Positions 34,012-46,375 of a stretch of DNA of 64,000 nucleotides are shown piece by piece. The notes beneath the pieces were generated by a model. It had not been told where the DNA came from and made no database searches. It saw nothing but the letters and a program-made list of their open reading frames with translations. This DNA is from Flavobacterium sp. CBA20B-1 (GTDB lineage: Bacteria; Bacteroidota; Bacteroidia; Flavobacteriales; Flavobacteriaceae). The translations under genes were made by a program, and so were the position numbers. The stretch lies in assembly GCF_028473145.1 (NCBI RefSeq), contig NZ_CP092370.1, positions 1,550,001 to 1,614,000 on the forward strand. Direction: 5' to 3'. Position 1 is the stretch's first letter. Each line of letters starts with the position of its first letter.

Positions 34012-37000
34012 TTAATTCAATCTAAAGGAAACCTGCATACGCTCTAACTCTTCTAATAAATCAGACGATATTTCAATGCGCATATTTTTGCTGGGCATTT
34101 CTAATAGATTTTTTTTCAAATACTGCACCTCGGGCAATGGAATGTCGGTGGTTTTTTCTTCTATGAGCTCTGCCGTTCCTTCGTCTGACACATCGGGCAA
34201 TAATTTGTTGATCTCTTCGGTTTGCAAACGATTTTGCACTTCTTCCAATTCAAAAACTTCAAAAACAACTGCTTTTGAACCGGGATTTTGATCCATTATA
34301 AAACGAATTTTTTCAACTTGCATTTCTTTTAATTGGCGAACATCGATTTGAATAATTAGTTTTTTGGCAAATGTTGGAATCACTTCGTTCAACAACTTTA
34401 GCTCAACAAACTGCATGCGCGGTTCTGAACGTTCGTTGCTATCTTTCTTAATCCAGCCTTCTTTAACATACACCTTAAAATACACAAAAGTGTTGTTCAA
34501 CAAAAAGTGTCGGTTTTTCAGATAATCTTCATTAAACATGCGCATTTCAATGCTTTCATCATATCCTTCTACCGTAAAAATCGCCCAATCTTTTCCTTTT
34601 GAAGAGGTTTTGAACTGCACATTTGAAATCATTCCGCCAAAAGTTACGGTTCTGCCCACCAAAAGATCTAAATTTTTCAACTGCTCTAATTTTACATTGC
34701 AAAAATATTTGAGTTCAAACTTAAAATCATCTAACGGATGCCCTGAAATGTAAATACCCACGACATCTTTTTCTTTTGCCAATTTTTCCATCGTTGTCCA
34801 TTCTTCGCAACTTGGAATTACAGGCTCGGGAATTTGTACTTCGCTGCTTTCTCCAAACAAACTCACTTGGGCAGAGTTTTCATTTTCTTGAAATTTAGCT
34901 CCGTATTTCATTGCTTTCTCTAAAAAAGTAATTCCATCGCCTTCGGTATAAAAATATTGTGCGCGATGCGTATCTGTAAAACAATCAAAACCACCGGCCA
35001 ATGCCAGATTTTCGAAGGCTTTTTTATTGGCCGATCTTAAGTCGATGCGTTTTGCCAAATCAAAAATCGATTTATAATTTCCGTTTTTTCTATTCTCGAT
35101 AATGGTGTTTACAGCACCTTCGCCAACTCCTTTAATAGCACCCATACCAAAGCGAATTTGATAATTCTCGTTTACGGCAAATTTGTAGTGCGACTCATTT
35201 ACATCAGGGCCTAACACGTCTAAGCCCATGCGGCGGCACTCTTCCATGAAAAAAGTAACCGATTTAATATCGTTCATATTGTTTGAAAGCACAGCAGCCA
35301 TATATTCTGCTGGGTAATGTGCTTTTAAATAAGCGGTTTGATAAGCCACCCACGCATAACAAGTAGAGTGTGACTTGTTGAAGGCATACGAAGCAAAAGC
35401 TTCCCAGTCTTTCCAGATTTTTTCTAATATTTTAGGATCATGTCCTTTTGCAGCTGCTTGTTCTACAAATTTAGGTTTCATTTTATCCAAAACATCTTTT
35501 TGTTTTTTACCCATTGCCTTACGCAACACATCGGCTTCACCTTTAGTAAAATCGGCTAATTTTTGCGACAAAAGCATTACCTGTTCCTGATAAACAGTGA
35601 TTCCGTAGGTTTCTTTTAAGTATTCTTCGCATGCATCTAAATCGTAGGTAATTTCTTCCTCACCATTTTTTCTTCGAACGAACGATGGAATATATTCTAG
35701 CGGTCCCGGGCGATACAAAGCATTCATGGCAATTAAATCACCAAAAACCGTAGGTTTCAGCTCGCGCATGTATTTTTGCATTCCCGGCGATTCGTATTGA
35801 AACACACCTACGGTTTCTCCGCGTTGGAACAATTCATAGGTTTTCGCATCATCAATCGGAATTTCTTCTGGATCTATTTCTAAACCGGTACGTTGCTTTA
35901 TAATTGCAACGGTATCTTTTATTAAAGTAAGGGTTTTTAAACCCAAGAAATCCATTTTAAGCAAACCGGCACTCTCGGCTACCGAGTTATCAAATTGAGT
36001 TACATACAATTCAGAATCTTTTGCCGTTTGAACAGGCACGAAATTGGTAATATCATCGGGCGTAATGATTACTCCACAGGCATGAATTCCGGTGTTTCGC
36101 ATAGAACCTTCAATGATTTTTGCCTGCTGAATGGTTTCTGAAAGCAAATCGTTTTGTTTGGCAACGTTGATTAATTCTTTCACCGCATCAAACTCTTCCG
36201 AACGCAATACTTTTTTGATATCTTCCTCTGGTTCTGATAAAAAACGACGCAAATTCCATTTACTAGGCATCATGGTCGGAATCATTTTGGCGATACGTTC
36301 CGATTCATATAAAGGTAAATCTAACACACGCGCCGCATCTTTAATAGCCGATTTAGTTGCCATTTTACCATAAGTAATGATTTGCGCCACTTGATTTGCA
36401 CCGTATTTTTTGATTACATAATCCATAACACGCCCACGCCCTTCATCATCGAAATCGATATCAATATCGGGCATCGACACACGGTCTGGATTCAAAAAAC
36501 GCTCAAAAAGCAAATCATATTTAATAGGATCTAAATTGGTGATTCCCAAACAATAGGCCACCGCAGAACCCGCAGCAGAACCACGCCCTGGACCAACCGA
36601 CACTCCCATTTTTCGGGCTGCCGCAATGAAATCTTGCACAATTAAAAAATAACCCGGATAACCTGAATTTTCAACTGTTTTTAATTCAAAATCTAAGCGT
36701 TCGGTAATTGTTTCGTCAATTTCTTTGTATCGACGTTTGGCTCCTTCATAGGTTAAATATCGTAAATAAGCATTTTCACCTCGTTTTCCTCCATCAATCG
36801 CATCTTCTGGGTGGATAAATTCAGCAGGAATATCGAATTTTGGCAATAAAATATCTCTGTACAACGAATATACTTCTATCTTATCTACAATTTCTTGAAT
36901 ATTAATGATGGCTTCAGGCAAATCTTTAAAAAGCGCCTTCATTTCCGCCTGGGTTTTATAATAATACTCTTGATTGGGCAAGCCATAACGATAACCGCGT

Positions 37001-38538
37001 CCGCGTCCAATTGGTGTTGCTTGCTTTTCGCCGTCTTTTACACATAAAAGAATATCATGGGCATTGGCATCGGATTTTTCTAAATAATAGGTATTGTTTG
37101 TCGCGATTAATTTTATGTTGTGCTTTTTAGAAAATGCGATTAACGTTTTGTTTACACGGTCTTCATCTTCTTGGTTGTGGCGCATGATTTCCAAATAAAA
37201 ATCATCTTGAAAATGTTCTTTCCACCACAAAAGCGCTTCTTCGGCTTGCTTTTCACCAATGTTTAAAATTTTATTGGGAATTTCACCAAACAAATTACCA
37301 GAAAGCACGATTACATCTTCCTTATATTTTAATAATGTTTCTTTATCGATACGAGGCACATAATAAAACCCATTTATCGATGCAATTGATGATAATTTTG
37401 CAAGATTGTGGTATCCGTTTTTATTTTTTGCCAACAATACGATTTGATATCCGTTGTCTTTTTTAGATTTATCGGTATGATTTTCGCACACAAAAAACTC
37501 GCAACCAACAATAGGTTTTAGTTCGGTTTCGGTAGGATCTTCGCCATTTTCAATCGCAGCTTCATTGGCTTTTTTTACATTTTTGTTGTGATCTAAAACC
37601 GCACTAACAAATTTAAAAGCACCCATCATGTTTCCGTGATCGGTCATTGCCACGGCAGACATTTTCTCTTTGGCAGCTTTTTTAATCATTGCACCAATAT
37701 CAATCGTAGATTGCAAAACAGAAAACTGTGTGTGATTGTGCAAATGCGCAAAAACAGCAGCTTCGTAAGCTTTTTTAACATCGGTAGATATTACTTGCTT
37801 CGCTTCTTCTTTTATAACACCCGCTGCTTCTAATTGCTTCCGAATTTCTTCAGATGCTTTTTTTAGGTTGATATGTTTTAGACCGATTAACTGAAAAGGT
37901 TGCGGATTTACTTCTTTAAAATGTTGTAAATATCCGGCTGGTTGCTGCAATTCACTTTCTGTGAAAACGTTTTTACGAATCAATTCAAAAAAACATCGTG
38001 TGGTAGCTTCCACATCGGCAGTAGCGTTGTGTGCTTCGCCAAAAGGCACTCCAAACAAATATTCGTGTAACTCTGTTAAAGTGGGCAATTTGTATCTGCC
38101 TCCACGTCCGCCTGAAAGTTTCAGTAAATCGGCTGTAACTTCGGTACACGTATCCAGCACCGGCATATTGTTTAAAGACGATTGCACGGCTGCCCTGTGA
38201 AATTCGGCACCCATAATATTCAAATCGAAACCTACATTTTGCCCCACAACAAATTTGGCTTTGCTCAAAGCTGTGTTAAACTTGGTAAGAACCGTATTTA
38301 TATCGATTCCTTTTTCGGTTGCCAATAAGGTAGAAATACCATGAATTCGTTCTGAATCATAAGGAATATCAAAACCATCGGGTTTTATCAAATAGTCTTC
38401 ATGTGCTACCAAATTTCCCAATTCATCATGCAACTGCCAAGCAATTTGTATGCATCGTGGCCAATTGTCAACATCGGTAATAGGTGCATTCCAATCCTTT
38501 GGTAAACCTGTGGTTTCGGTATCAAAAATTATATACAT
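34012..38538 (-). CDS. dnaE: DNA polymerase III alpha subunit with N-terminal DnaQ-like exonuclease
   Basis: A 1508-residue replicative polymerase. Residues ~1-190 form a DEDDh proofreading exonuclease (FDTETTGLP, then VGQNVGFDLNIM and HNATADVEAT). The PHP domain follows (FAHLHNHTQFSVL, VAMTDHGNM) and then the polymerase core with SVGPGRGSAAGS, PDIDIDFDDEGR and the finger and thumb regions. The last ~250 residues hold an OB-fold. An exonuclease fused to DnaE is usual in Bacteroidota and replaces or supplements a separate epsilon subunit. Downstream on the same strand is trxA. Confidence 0.95.
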   Translation of the reverse strand: MYIIFDTETTGLPKDWNAPITDVDNWPRCIQIAWQLHDELGNLVAHEDYLIKPDGFDIPYDSERIHGISTLLATEKGIDINTVLTKFNTALSKAKFVVGQNVGFDLNIMGAEFHRAAVQSSLNNMPVLDTCTEVTADLLKLSGGRGGRYKLPTLTELHEYLFGVPFGEAHNATADVEATTRCFFELIRKNVFTESELQQPAGYLQHFKEVNPQPFQLIGLKHINLKKASEEIRKQLEAAGVIKEEAKQVISTDVKKAYEAAVFAHLHNHTQFSVLQSTIDIGAMIKKAAKEKMSAVAMTDHGNMMGAFKFVSAVLDHNKNVKKANEAAIENGEDPTETELKPIVGCEFFVCENHTDKSKKDNGYQIVLLAKNKNGYHNLAKLSSIASINGFYYVPRIDKETLLKYKEDVIVLSGNLFGEIPNKILNIGEKQAEEALLWWKEHFQDDFYLEIMRHNQEDEDRVNKTLIAFSKKHNIKLIATNNTYYLEKSDANAHDILLCVKDGEKQATPIGRGRGYRYGLPNQEYYYKTQAEMKALFKDLPEAIINIQEIVDKIEVYSLYRDILLPKFDIPAEFIHPEDAIDGGKRGENAYLRYLTYEGAKRRYKEIDETITERLDFELKTVENSGYPGYFLIVQDFIAAARKMGVSVGPGRGSAAGSAVAYCLGITNLDPIKYDLLFERFLNPDRVSMPDIDIDFDDEGRGRVMDYVIKKYGANQVAQIITYGKMATKSAIKDAARVLDLPLYESERIAKMIPTMMPSKWNLRRFLSEPEEDIKKVLRSEEFDAVKELINVAKQNDLLSETIQQAKIIEGSMRNTGIHACGVIITPDDITNFVPVQTAKDSELYVTQFDNSVAESAGLLKMDFLGLKTLTLIKDTVAIIKQRTGLEIDPEEIPIDDAKTYELFQRGETVGVFQYESPGMQKYMRELKPTVFGDLIAMNALYRPGPLEYIPSFVRRKNGEEEITYDLDACEEYLKETYGITVYQEQVMLLSQKLADFTKGEADVLRKAMGKKQKDVLDKMKPKFVEQAAAKGHDPKILEKIWKDWEAFASYAFNKSHSTCYAWVAYQTAYLKAHYPAEYMAAVLSNNMNDIKSVTFFMEECRRMGLDVLGPDVNESHYKFAVNENYQIRFGMGAIKGVGEGAVNTIIENRKNGNYKSIFDLAKRIDLRSANKKAFENLALAGGFDCFTDTHRAQYFYTEGDGITFLEKAMKYGAKFQENENSAQVSLFGESSEVQIPEPVIPSCEEWTTMEKLAKEKDVVGIYISGHPLDDFKFELKYFCNVKLEQLKNLDLLVGRTVTFGGMISNVQFKTSSKGKDWAIFTVEGYDESIEMRMFNEDYLKNRHFLLNNTFVYFKVYVKEGWIKKDSNERSEPRMQFVELKLLNEVIPTFAKKLIIQIDVRQLKEMQVEKIRFIMDQNPGSKAVVFEVFELEEVQNRLQTEEINKLLPDVSDEGTAELIEEKTTDIPLPEVQYLKKNLLEMPSKNMRIEISSDLLEELERMQVSFRLN

Positions 38539-38581
38539 GTATTCTAAAGCAAGTTAATTCATACAAAGTTACAATAAAAAA

Positions 38582-38608
38582 AAGTCGCTCTTAAAAAAGA
38601 ACGACTTA
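38582..38608 (-). terminator. Terminator after lipoprotein gene
   Basis: Eleven-position stem with one mismatch (38582-38592 with 38598-38608) between the dnaE start and the lipoprotein stop, followed on the minus strand by T-rich DNA. Confidence 0.75.
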
Positions 38609-38637
38609 AGGATGTGTTAAACACCTTTAATATATTA

Positions 38638-39150
38638 TTATTGTTTGGGTGCTTGTGGTGCAGCAGATGGATACGATAATGGAATTCTAAAAAACACCCC
38701 TTTGTTTAAGTTCACAATAGGCATTTCCGGCAAAACCATTGCTTCGTCAACCGGTACCATTTCTGCCATAAAAGTACCAGAGATTGTTCCGGGAACTTGT
38801 TTTTCAACCGGATTCAACTTAATATAACCTTTTCCTGTTGATGATGAAGTGCTGTATAAATACATTTTATCATCTATAGTTTTTGAATAAGTTGCTACAT
38901 TTAAGTTAGAAACTCCTAAAGTATATTCGCCACCAAATTCATAGTTATCTATAAATAGGGTAACATTTTCAGATTCGTTTACACCTACAATAACTAAATC
39001 ACCATCACTATTCACGTTTGCTGCCAAGTTGTTTGCTCGCCAAAACGTATAACCATTCATGACTTCTAAAGTGGGTGTATTAGTGCTTAATTCTTCTTCG
39101 CACGAAACTAATGAGACTGCCATTAATGCAAGTAAAAAATATTTTTTCAT
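38638..39150 (-). CDS. Lipoprotein of unknown function
   Basis: A 170-residue predicted lipoprotein (signal ends LVSCEEE, Cys17). The body is beta-strand rich with many Gly, Asn and Thr (FIDNYEFGGEYTLG, PGTISGTFMAEMVP), resembling DUF6252-like Bacteroidota lipoproteins, and ends in a Pro/Ala tail. Function unknown. Confidence 0.65.
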   Translation of the reverse strand: MKKYFLLALMAVSLVSCEEELSTNTPTLEVMNGYTFWRANNLAANVNSDGDLVIVGVNESENVTLFIDNYEFGGEYTLGVSNLNVATYSKTIDDKMYLYSTSSSTGKGYIKLNPVEKQVPGTISGTFMAEMVPVDEAMVLPEMPIVNLNKGVFFRIPLSYPSAAPQAPKQ

Positions 39151-39305
39151 ATTTATTTAGATTCTGAATTCAATGTTTACAAACAAAAATAGAATATTTT
39201 CTTTACAGCCAATCATTTTTTTTAATAATTATTTAACTTTTTTAAATTTTAACACAATTTCACCTATTTTTAATCGCAAAAAATGGGTGGTATAAAAAAA
39301 ATAAC

Positions 39306-39313
39306 TAATTTTG
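39306..39313 (+). promoter_or_regulatory. -7 box of rpsP-rimM operon
   Basis: TAATTTTG matches TAnnTTTG 58 bp before the rpsP start codon. No TTTG is seen at -33. Confidence 0.5.
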
Positions 39314-39335
39314 CACATTGAAATTTATAACAAAT

Positions 39336-39350
39336 GAGGTCGGGAACCTC
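39336..39350 (+). promoter_or_regulatory. Leader hairpin before rpsP
   Basis: GAGGT-CGGGA-ACCTC: perfect 5-bp stem in the short rpsP leader, 20 bp from the ATG. It may be an autoregulatory ribosomal-protein leader; inferred only from position. Confidence 0.35.
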
Positions 39351-39370
39351 GATTAAATCATTAAAAGATT

Positions 39371-39898
39371 ATGTCTGTAAAAATTAGATTACAAAGACAC
39401 GGTAAAAAAGGAAAACCTTTTTACTGGGTAGTAGCTGCTGATGCACGTGCTAAAAGAGATGGTAAATTCTTAGAAAAAATTGGAACTTACAATCCAAACA
39501 CAAATCCTGCAACGATTGACTTAAACGTTGATGCTGCTGCAAAATGGTTATTTAATGGTGCGCAACCAACCGATACTGCTCGCGCAATTTTATCGTACAA
39601 AGGTGCATTATTAAAACACCACTTAAACGGAGGTGTTCGCAAAGGTGCTTTAACTCAAGAACAAGCTGATGCAAAATTTGCTGCTTGGTTGGAAGAAAAA
39701 GCAAACAAAGTGAACTCTAAAGTTTCTGGATTGGCTGACAACAAAGCTGCTGCTAAAGCTGCTGCATTAAACGCTGAAAAAGAAGTAAATGCAAAACGTA
39801 TTGCTGCTGCACAAGAAGCTAAAGCTGCTGCTGAAGCTGCAACTGCAGAAGAAGCTACTCCTGAAGTAGAAGAAAATACAGAAGAAACGGAAGCATAA
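39371..39898 (+). CDS. rpsP: 30S ribosomal protein bS16
   Basis: A 175-residue bS16. The first ~80 residues are the standard domain ([38 protein letters not shown]). The remaining ~95 residues are a low-complexity Ala/Lys/Glu tail ending in a run of acidic residues; such tails are common in Bacteroidota. It heads an operon with rimM, the usual partner. Confidence 0.96.
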   Translation: MSVKIRLQRHGKKGKPFYWVVAADARAKRDGKFLEKIGTYNPNTNPATIDLNVDAAAKWLFNGAQPTDTARAILSYKGALLKHHLNGGVRKGALTQEQADAKFAAWLEEKANKVNSKVSGLADNKAAAKAAALNAEKEVNAKRIAAAQEAKAAAEAATAEEATPEVEENTEETEA

Positions 39899-39915
39899 TT
39901 TGTAAGCGATTTTGA

Positions 39916-40440
39916 ATGCGTATAAAAGATTGTTTTTACTTAGGAAAAATCGCAAAGAAATTTAGTTTCAAAGGCGAAGTTTTGGTGTTTTTAGACACCG
40001 ACGAGCCTGAATTGTACACAGAATTGGAATCAATGTTCGTTGAAATAAACGGACATTTGGTTCCTTTTTTTATTGAAAAAGCATCCATACACAAAGAAAA
40101 ATTTCTTCGCACACAATTTGAAGATGTGCATTCTGAAGATGCAGCTGATGATTTAGTGGGAAAAGATGTGTATTTGCCACTTACCATGCTTCCGAAATTA
40201 GAAGGAAACAAATTTTACTACCATGAAGTGGTGGGTTTTGATGCCATTGACCAGCGATTAGGTAATTTTGGAACTATTGCCCGAATAAGCGACAACGGCG
40301 TACAAGCCTTGTTTGAAGTTCAGAAAGATGATGCCTTAATATTAGTTCCTTTAATTGATGAATTTATTATTGAAGTAAATCGCGAAAATAAATCCATTAT
40401 TTTCAATACTCCGGAAGGTTTGATAGATTTGTACTTATAA
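39916..40440 (+). CDS. rimM: 16S rRNA processing protein RimM
   Basis: A 174-residue 30S maturation factor. It has the RimM N-terminal barrel (LGKIAKKFSFKGEVLVFLDTD) and a C-terminal PRC-barrel (YYHEVVGFDAIDQRLGNFGTI ... LVPLIDEFI). It lies 17 bp after rpsP and is co-transcribed. Confidence 0.93.
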   Translation: MRIKDCFYLGKIAKKFSFKGEVLVFLDTDEPELYTELESMFVEINGHLVPFFIEKASIHKEKFLRTQFEDVHSEDAADDLVGKDVYLPLTMLPKLEGNKFYYHEVVGFDAIDQRLGNFGTIARISDNGVQALFEVQKDDALILVPLIDEFIIEVNRENKSIIFNTPEGLIDLYL

Positions 40441-40496
40441 TTACCGCTAACTTTCATTTTAAAGCAGTATTTTTGAAGTAAAAACCCACTTCAAAA

Positions 40497-41210
40497 ATGT
40501 TCCAATTCAAACAATTTACCGTTCAACAAGATCATTGTGCCATGAAAGTTGGTACAGACGGCGTTTTGCTAGGTGCTTGGACTCCTATTTTTCATAAACC
40601 ATTCAATATATTGGATATTGGTGCAGGCACAGGTTTAATTGCTTTAATGTTGGCTCAAAGAAGCGATGCACAGCAAATTGATGCGGTTGAAATAGACGAA
40701 GAAGCTTACGAGCAATGTGTAGAAAATTTTGAGCAAAGCCCTTGGAACGACCGTTTATTTTGCTACCATGCATCGATTGATGAATTCACAGAAGAATTTT
40801 TTGAAGATGAAGAAGAATATGATTTAATTGTATCGAACCCACCTTTTTATTCTGAAAATTATTCATCGGGATACGAAAAACGCGATCAAGCACGCTTTCA
40901 AGAAGCTTTACCGTTTGATGAATTAATAGAATCGGCACAAGCTTTATTGTCTGAAAAAGGCATCTTCGCAGTGATCATTCCTCATAAAGAAGAAGAAAAC
41001 TTTATTGATTTAGCAGAATCTGTTGGATTGTTCCCGTTAAAGATAACACGAGTTAAAGGAAACACGGTATCTGAAATTAAACGCAGTTTAATCGCTTTTT
41101 CTAGATTCAAACAAGAACCTATTATTGATGCTTTAACCATTGAAACAACTCGCCACAATTACACTCAAGAATACATAAACCTGACTAAAGATTTTTATTT
41201 GAAAATGTAA
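40497..41210 (+). CDS. tRNA1(Val) A37 N6-methyltransferase-like
   Basis: A 237-residue SAM-dependent methyltransferase. The SAM loop is ILDIGAGTGLIALMLAQR and the catalytic motif is SNPPFY (N-P-P-F/Y), which acts on the exocyclic amine of adenine. Start and length match TrmN6 (YfiC), which modifies A37 of tRNA-Val. A single gene 56 bp after rimM. Confidence 0.88.
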   Translation: MFQFKQFTVQQDHCAMKVGTDGVLLGAWTPIFHKPFNILDIGAGTGLIALMLAQRSDAQQIDAVEIDEEAYEQCVENFEQSPWNDRLFCYHASIDEFTEEFFEDEEEYDLIVSNPPFYSENYSSGYEKRDQARFQEALPFDELIESAQALLSEKGIFAVIIPHKEEENFIDLAESVGLFPLKITRVKGNTVSEIKRSLIAFSRFKQEPIIDALTIETTRHNYTQEYINLTKDFYLKM

Positions 41211-41336
41211 CTACATTTCTATCACAAACAAAGTGCACATTGTTTTTTAAAATTTTTAATGAGAATAATATAATTTTTATTTGTAGATATTGAATTTTTA
41301 ATTACTTTTATATAATAATTTTAAAAAATTCTAACC

Positions 41337-42239
41337 ATGAAAAAAATTTTACTCTCTTTAGCATTTATAGGTGCTACTAGTATTGCAGCAAATGCGCAAA
41401 CAACTCTTTCACAAACGGGCGGAGCAGCCCCAACTACAAATACTATCTTTTGTCCTCTACAATCAGGAACTCCTCCGCAAACTGTAGGTACTCAAGCAAC
41501 TAGTTATTATAGATCATACACTATGACTGCTGCTACTAAAATTGTATCTGTAAAAGTTGGAAACATAGTGAACCTCGCAACAGGAACAGGAGCACCTACT
41601 AGTTTTCCTATTACTGTAACTTTACATAAAAGTAATGGTGCTTTTCCAGCTTCTAGTTTAACGCAATTAGCTACCGTTAACAAAGCATTACCTAAATCTG
41701 CAGTAGATTCTCAAAATAATTTAATTCCTGCAACTGAAAATATTGCTTTACCTACGCCTGTCCCGGTTGCTGTAGGAGATATAATTGTTGTAGAGGTAAG
41801 TCATGCTACGGTTAATGGAGGTTTGTTTTTAATGGGAGCTGTAGCCCCAACAGCTACGGGTACTAGTGGCTTTATTAAAGCAACAAATTGTGGTATTGCA
41901 AACCCAACAGATATTAGCACAGTAAATGTAGGTACACCTCCGGCACCGGCTAACGGTAAAATTGTATTAGACTTAGTTGAAGATGCTTCAGCTTCATCAG
42001 AACAATTCTTCACAGAAAACTTTAATTTATACCCTAACCCAACTTCAGATGTTTTAAATATTTCATCTAAAAACGGTTTAGAAATGAAAGAAATTAAAAT
42101 TACGGATTTATCTGGAAGAGTGGTAAGAACTTTAAACAATGTTTCTACAATTAATGTTTCTGATCTTTCTGCAGGTACTTATTTAATTGATATTACTACT
42201 ATGAAAGGAAAAGCTTCTTCTAAGTTTGTTAAAAAGTAA
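41337..42239 (+). CDS. T9SS-secreted protein with type A sorting domain
   Basis: A 300-residue protein with a signal peptide (ends ANAQ), a beta-rich Thr/Ala/Pro central part and a C-terminal type A sorting domain from about residue 225 (NFNLYPNPTSD ... LSAGTYLIDI ... SKFVKK). It should be exported by type IX secretion and either released or anchored to the surface. No catalytic domain recognised. Confidence 0.88.
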   Translation: MKKILLSLAFIGATSIAANAQTTLSQTGGAAPTTNTIFCPLQSGTPPQTVGTQATSYYRSYTMTAATKIVSVKVGNIVNLATGTGAPTSFPITVTLHKSNGAFPASSLTQLATVNKALPKSAVDSQNNLIPATENIALPTPVPVAVGDIIVVEVSHATVNGGLFLMGAVAPTATGTSGFIKATNCGIANPTDISTVNVGTPPAPANGKIVLDLVEDASASSEQFFTENFNLYPNPTSDVLNISSKNGLEMKEIKITDLSGRVVRTLNNVSTINVSDLSAGTYLIDITTMKGKASSKFVKK

Positions 42240-42266
42240 CATTAAGAACTTTCAATAAAGTAAATC

Positions 42267-42297
42267 AAACCGTCTCATTAGTATTGAGACGGTTTTT
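42267..42297 (+). terminator. Terminator of the T9SS cargo gene
   Basis: Stem AAACCGTCTCA / TGAGACGGTTT (42267-42277 with 42285-42295), loop of 7, then T-run. Confidence 0.88.
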
Positions 42298-42417
42298 TAC
42301 TATAACTCATTTAACCCTTTAAGACCTAAGACAAAGAATATGCTATAATATTACATCTCATCATTTATATGAAAAATATTGTGTAAAGATATTGGGTACT
42401 GTACAAAAAAAGCGACA

Positions 42418-42452
42418 ACCCGATCCGCCGAGGCGGAGAATTGCGCCGCACC
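42418..42452. repeat. 35-bp GC-rich repeat, copy A
   Basis: Identical over 35 bp to 42540-42574; contains the palindrome TCCGCCGAGGCGGA. It lies downstream of the rrn operon beyond the second hairpin terminator. Confidence 0.85.
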
Positions 42453-42494
42453 ACCCAAGCGAAGCGAACGGTACGCAGTAAATAACAAAAAAAG

Positions 42495-42522
42495 AAAGCC
42501 CGTCTTGAAAAAGACAGGCTTT
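42495..42522 (-). terminator. Second terminator of rrn operon
   Basis: Twelve-position stem with one mismatch (42495-42506 with 42511-42522) and T-run on the minus strand. Back-up to the terminator at 42586-42612. Confidence 0.75.
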
Positions 42523-42539
42523 ACTAAAAAAAGGCGGCG

Positions 42540-42574
42540 ACCCGATCCGCCGAGGCGGAGAATTGCGCCGCACC
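42540..42574. repeat. 35-bp GC-rich repeat, copy B
   Basis: Same as 42418-42452. It is preceded by AAAAAAAGGCGGCGA, which also forms the 3' boundary of the 5S gene at 42616-42630, so the whole segment looks like a duplication of the rrn tail. Confidence 0.85.
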
Positions 42575-42585
42575 TATAACAAAAA

Positions 42586-42612
42586 AGAGGATTACTAAAA
42601 TAGTAATCCTCT
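42586..42612 (-). terminator. Main terminator of rrn operon
   Basis: Perfect 12-bp stem AGAGGATTACTA / TAGTAATCCTCT with 3-nt loop and T6 on the minus strand, 10 bp after the 5S gene. Confidence 0.9.
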
Positions 42613-42621
42613 CTTAAAAAA

Positions 42622-42731
<110 letters not shown>

Positions 42732-42924
42732 ATCTTTGTTTAAGGTTTAAAGTTTTTTTTGTTTTAGGTTTTAACCTTGAACGTTAAACTTTGAACTTTA
42801 AACGCCACGCCAATGGCGGGCTAATATTGTTAACATATTTTCGATACTTTTTTTTGTAGATATTCTAGTCTTAATACTTAATACTTAATACTAAAATCTT
42901 AATACTATTCTTTACAAAGCAACT
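42732..42924 (-). other. 23S-5S spacer
   Basis: 193 bp without a gene. It holds an inverted repeat (GTTTAAAGTT near 42745, AACTTTAAAC near 42797) that may form a processing stem, a small hairpin CCGCCATTGGCG-like at 42807-42820, and about four heptamer copies of TTAATAC at 42870-42907. Confidence 0.6.
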
Positions 42925-45808
<2,884 letters not shown>

Positions 45809-46066
45809 TGTGCTCTATTTTTTTTGTTTCATGTTTCTTTTTTTAAGGTTTCAAGTTAAACTTGTTACTTTAAAAAAATTTATAACCCAAAAAATGTGCT
45901 TTATACTATTTTCAACACCAGTTAAAACTGATGCCTATTGAAAATATTTTTAAATATTTCTACTTTTTAAATGTATCTCAATATGTCAATGAACTTTTTT
46001 TGTTTAATTGTTAAACCGTGTTATCGGTTAACCGATTAAACAAATCAACGATTAATCGTTGAATCG

Positions 46067-46142
46067 TGGAGAATAAGGGAGTCGAACCCTTGACCTTCCC
46101 GCCTGTAGCGGGACGCTCCAGCCCCTTTTGGCTGAATCTCTT
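46067..46142 (-). pseudogene. Degenerate tRNA-Ala-like copy
   Basis: A full-length but abnormal tRNA-like sequence 3' of tRNA-Ala. Its 3' third is identical to tRNA-Ala (31 bp at 46066-46096 equal 46146-46176). The D-arm is altered (AGCC-AAAAGG-GGCT), the anticodon stem is CCCGC/GCGGG with loop CTACAGG (anticodon would be ACA, not normally used), and the acceptor stem pairs poorly. Probably a duplicated, decayed gene; it may still fold. Confidence 0.6.
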
Positions 46143-46146
46143 ATGG

Positions 46147-46220
46147 TGGAGAATAAGGGAGTCGAACCCTTGACCTCCTGCGTGCAAGGCAGGCGCTCTA
46201 GCCAGCTGAGCTAATCCCCC
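46147..46220 (-). tRNA. tRNA-Ala (TGC)
   Basis: 74-nt cloverleaf in the 16S-23S spacer: acceptor GGGGGAT/ATTCTCC, anticodon loop CTTGCAC with TGC, discriminator A. Confidence 0.97.
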
Positions 46221-46300
46221 CCAATTTAATTATGAATTGTGGATTATGAAATATGAACTAAATTTAATAATCCCTCAACCCTAAAATTTGCTTTGAATAA

Positions 46301-46325
46301 AATACTTTGTAGTCCCGGGCAGACT
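46301..46325 (-). repeat. Partial copy of the tRNA-Ile 3' end
   Basis: 24 of 25 bp equal 46367-46391, which covers the last 16 nt of tRNA-Ile plus its downstream flank. Between the copies is a segment (CTTCGACTTGGCTCAGC, 46329-46345) resembling a dispersed Bacteroidota repeat of the form GAGCnnAGTCGAAG. Confidence 0.65.
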
Positions 46326-46375
46326 TGCTTCGACTTGGCTCAGCATAAACTTCTCGTCTTCCCAGTAATACTTCG

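Noticed and set aside
42361..42579. Two small frames over the GC-rich repeats
   Set aside because: They run through repeats and terminators downstream of 5S and have no protein-like composition.
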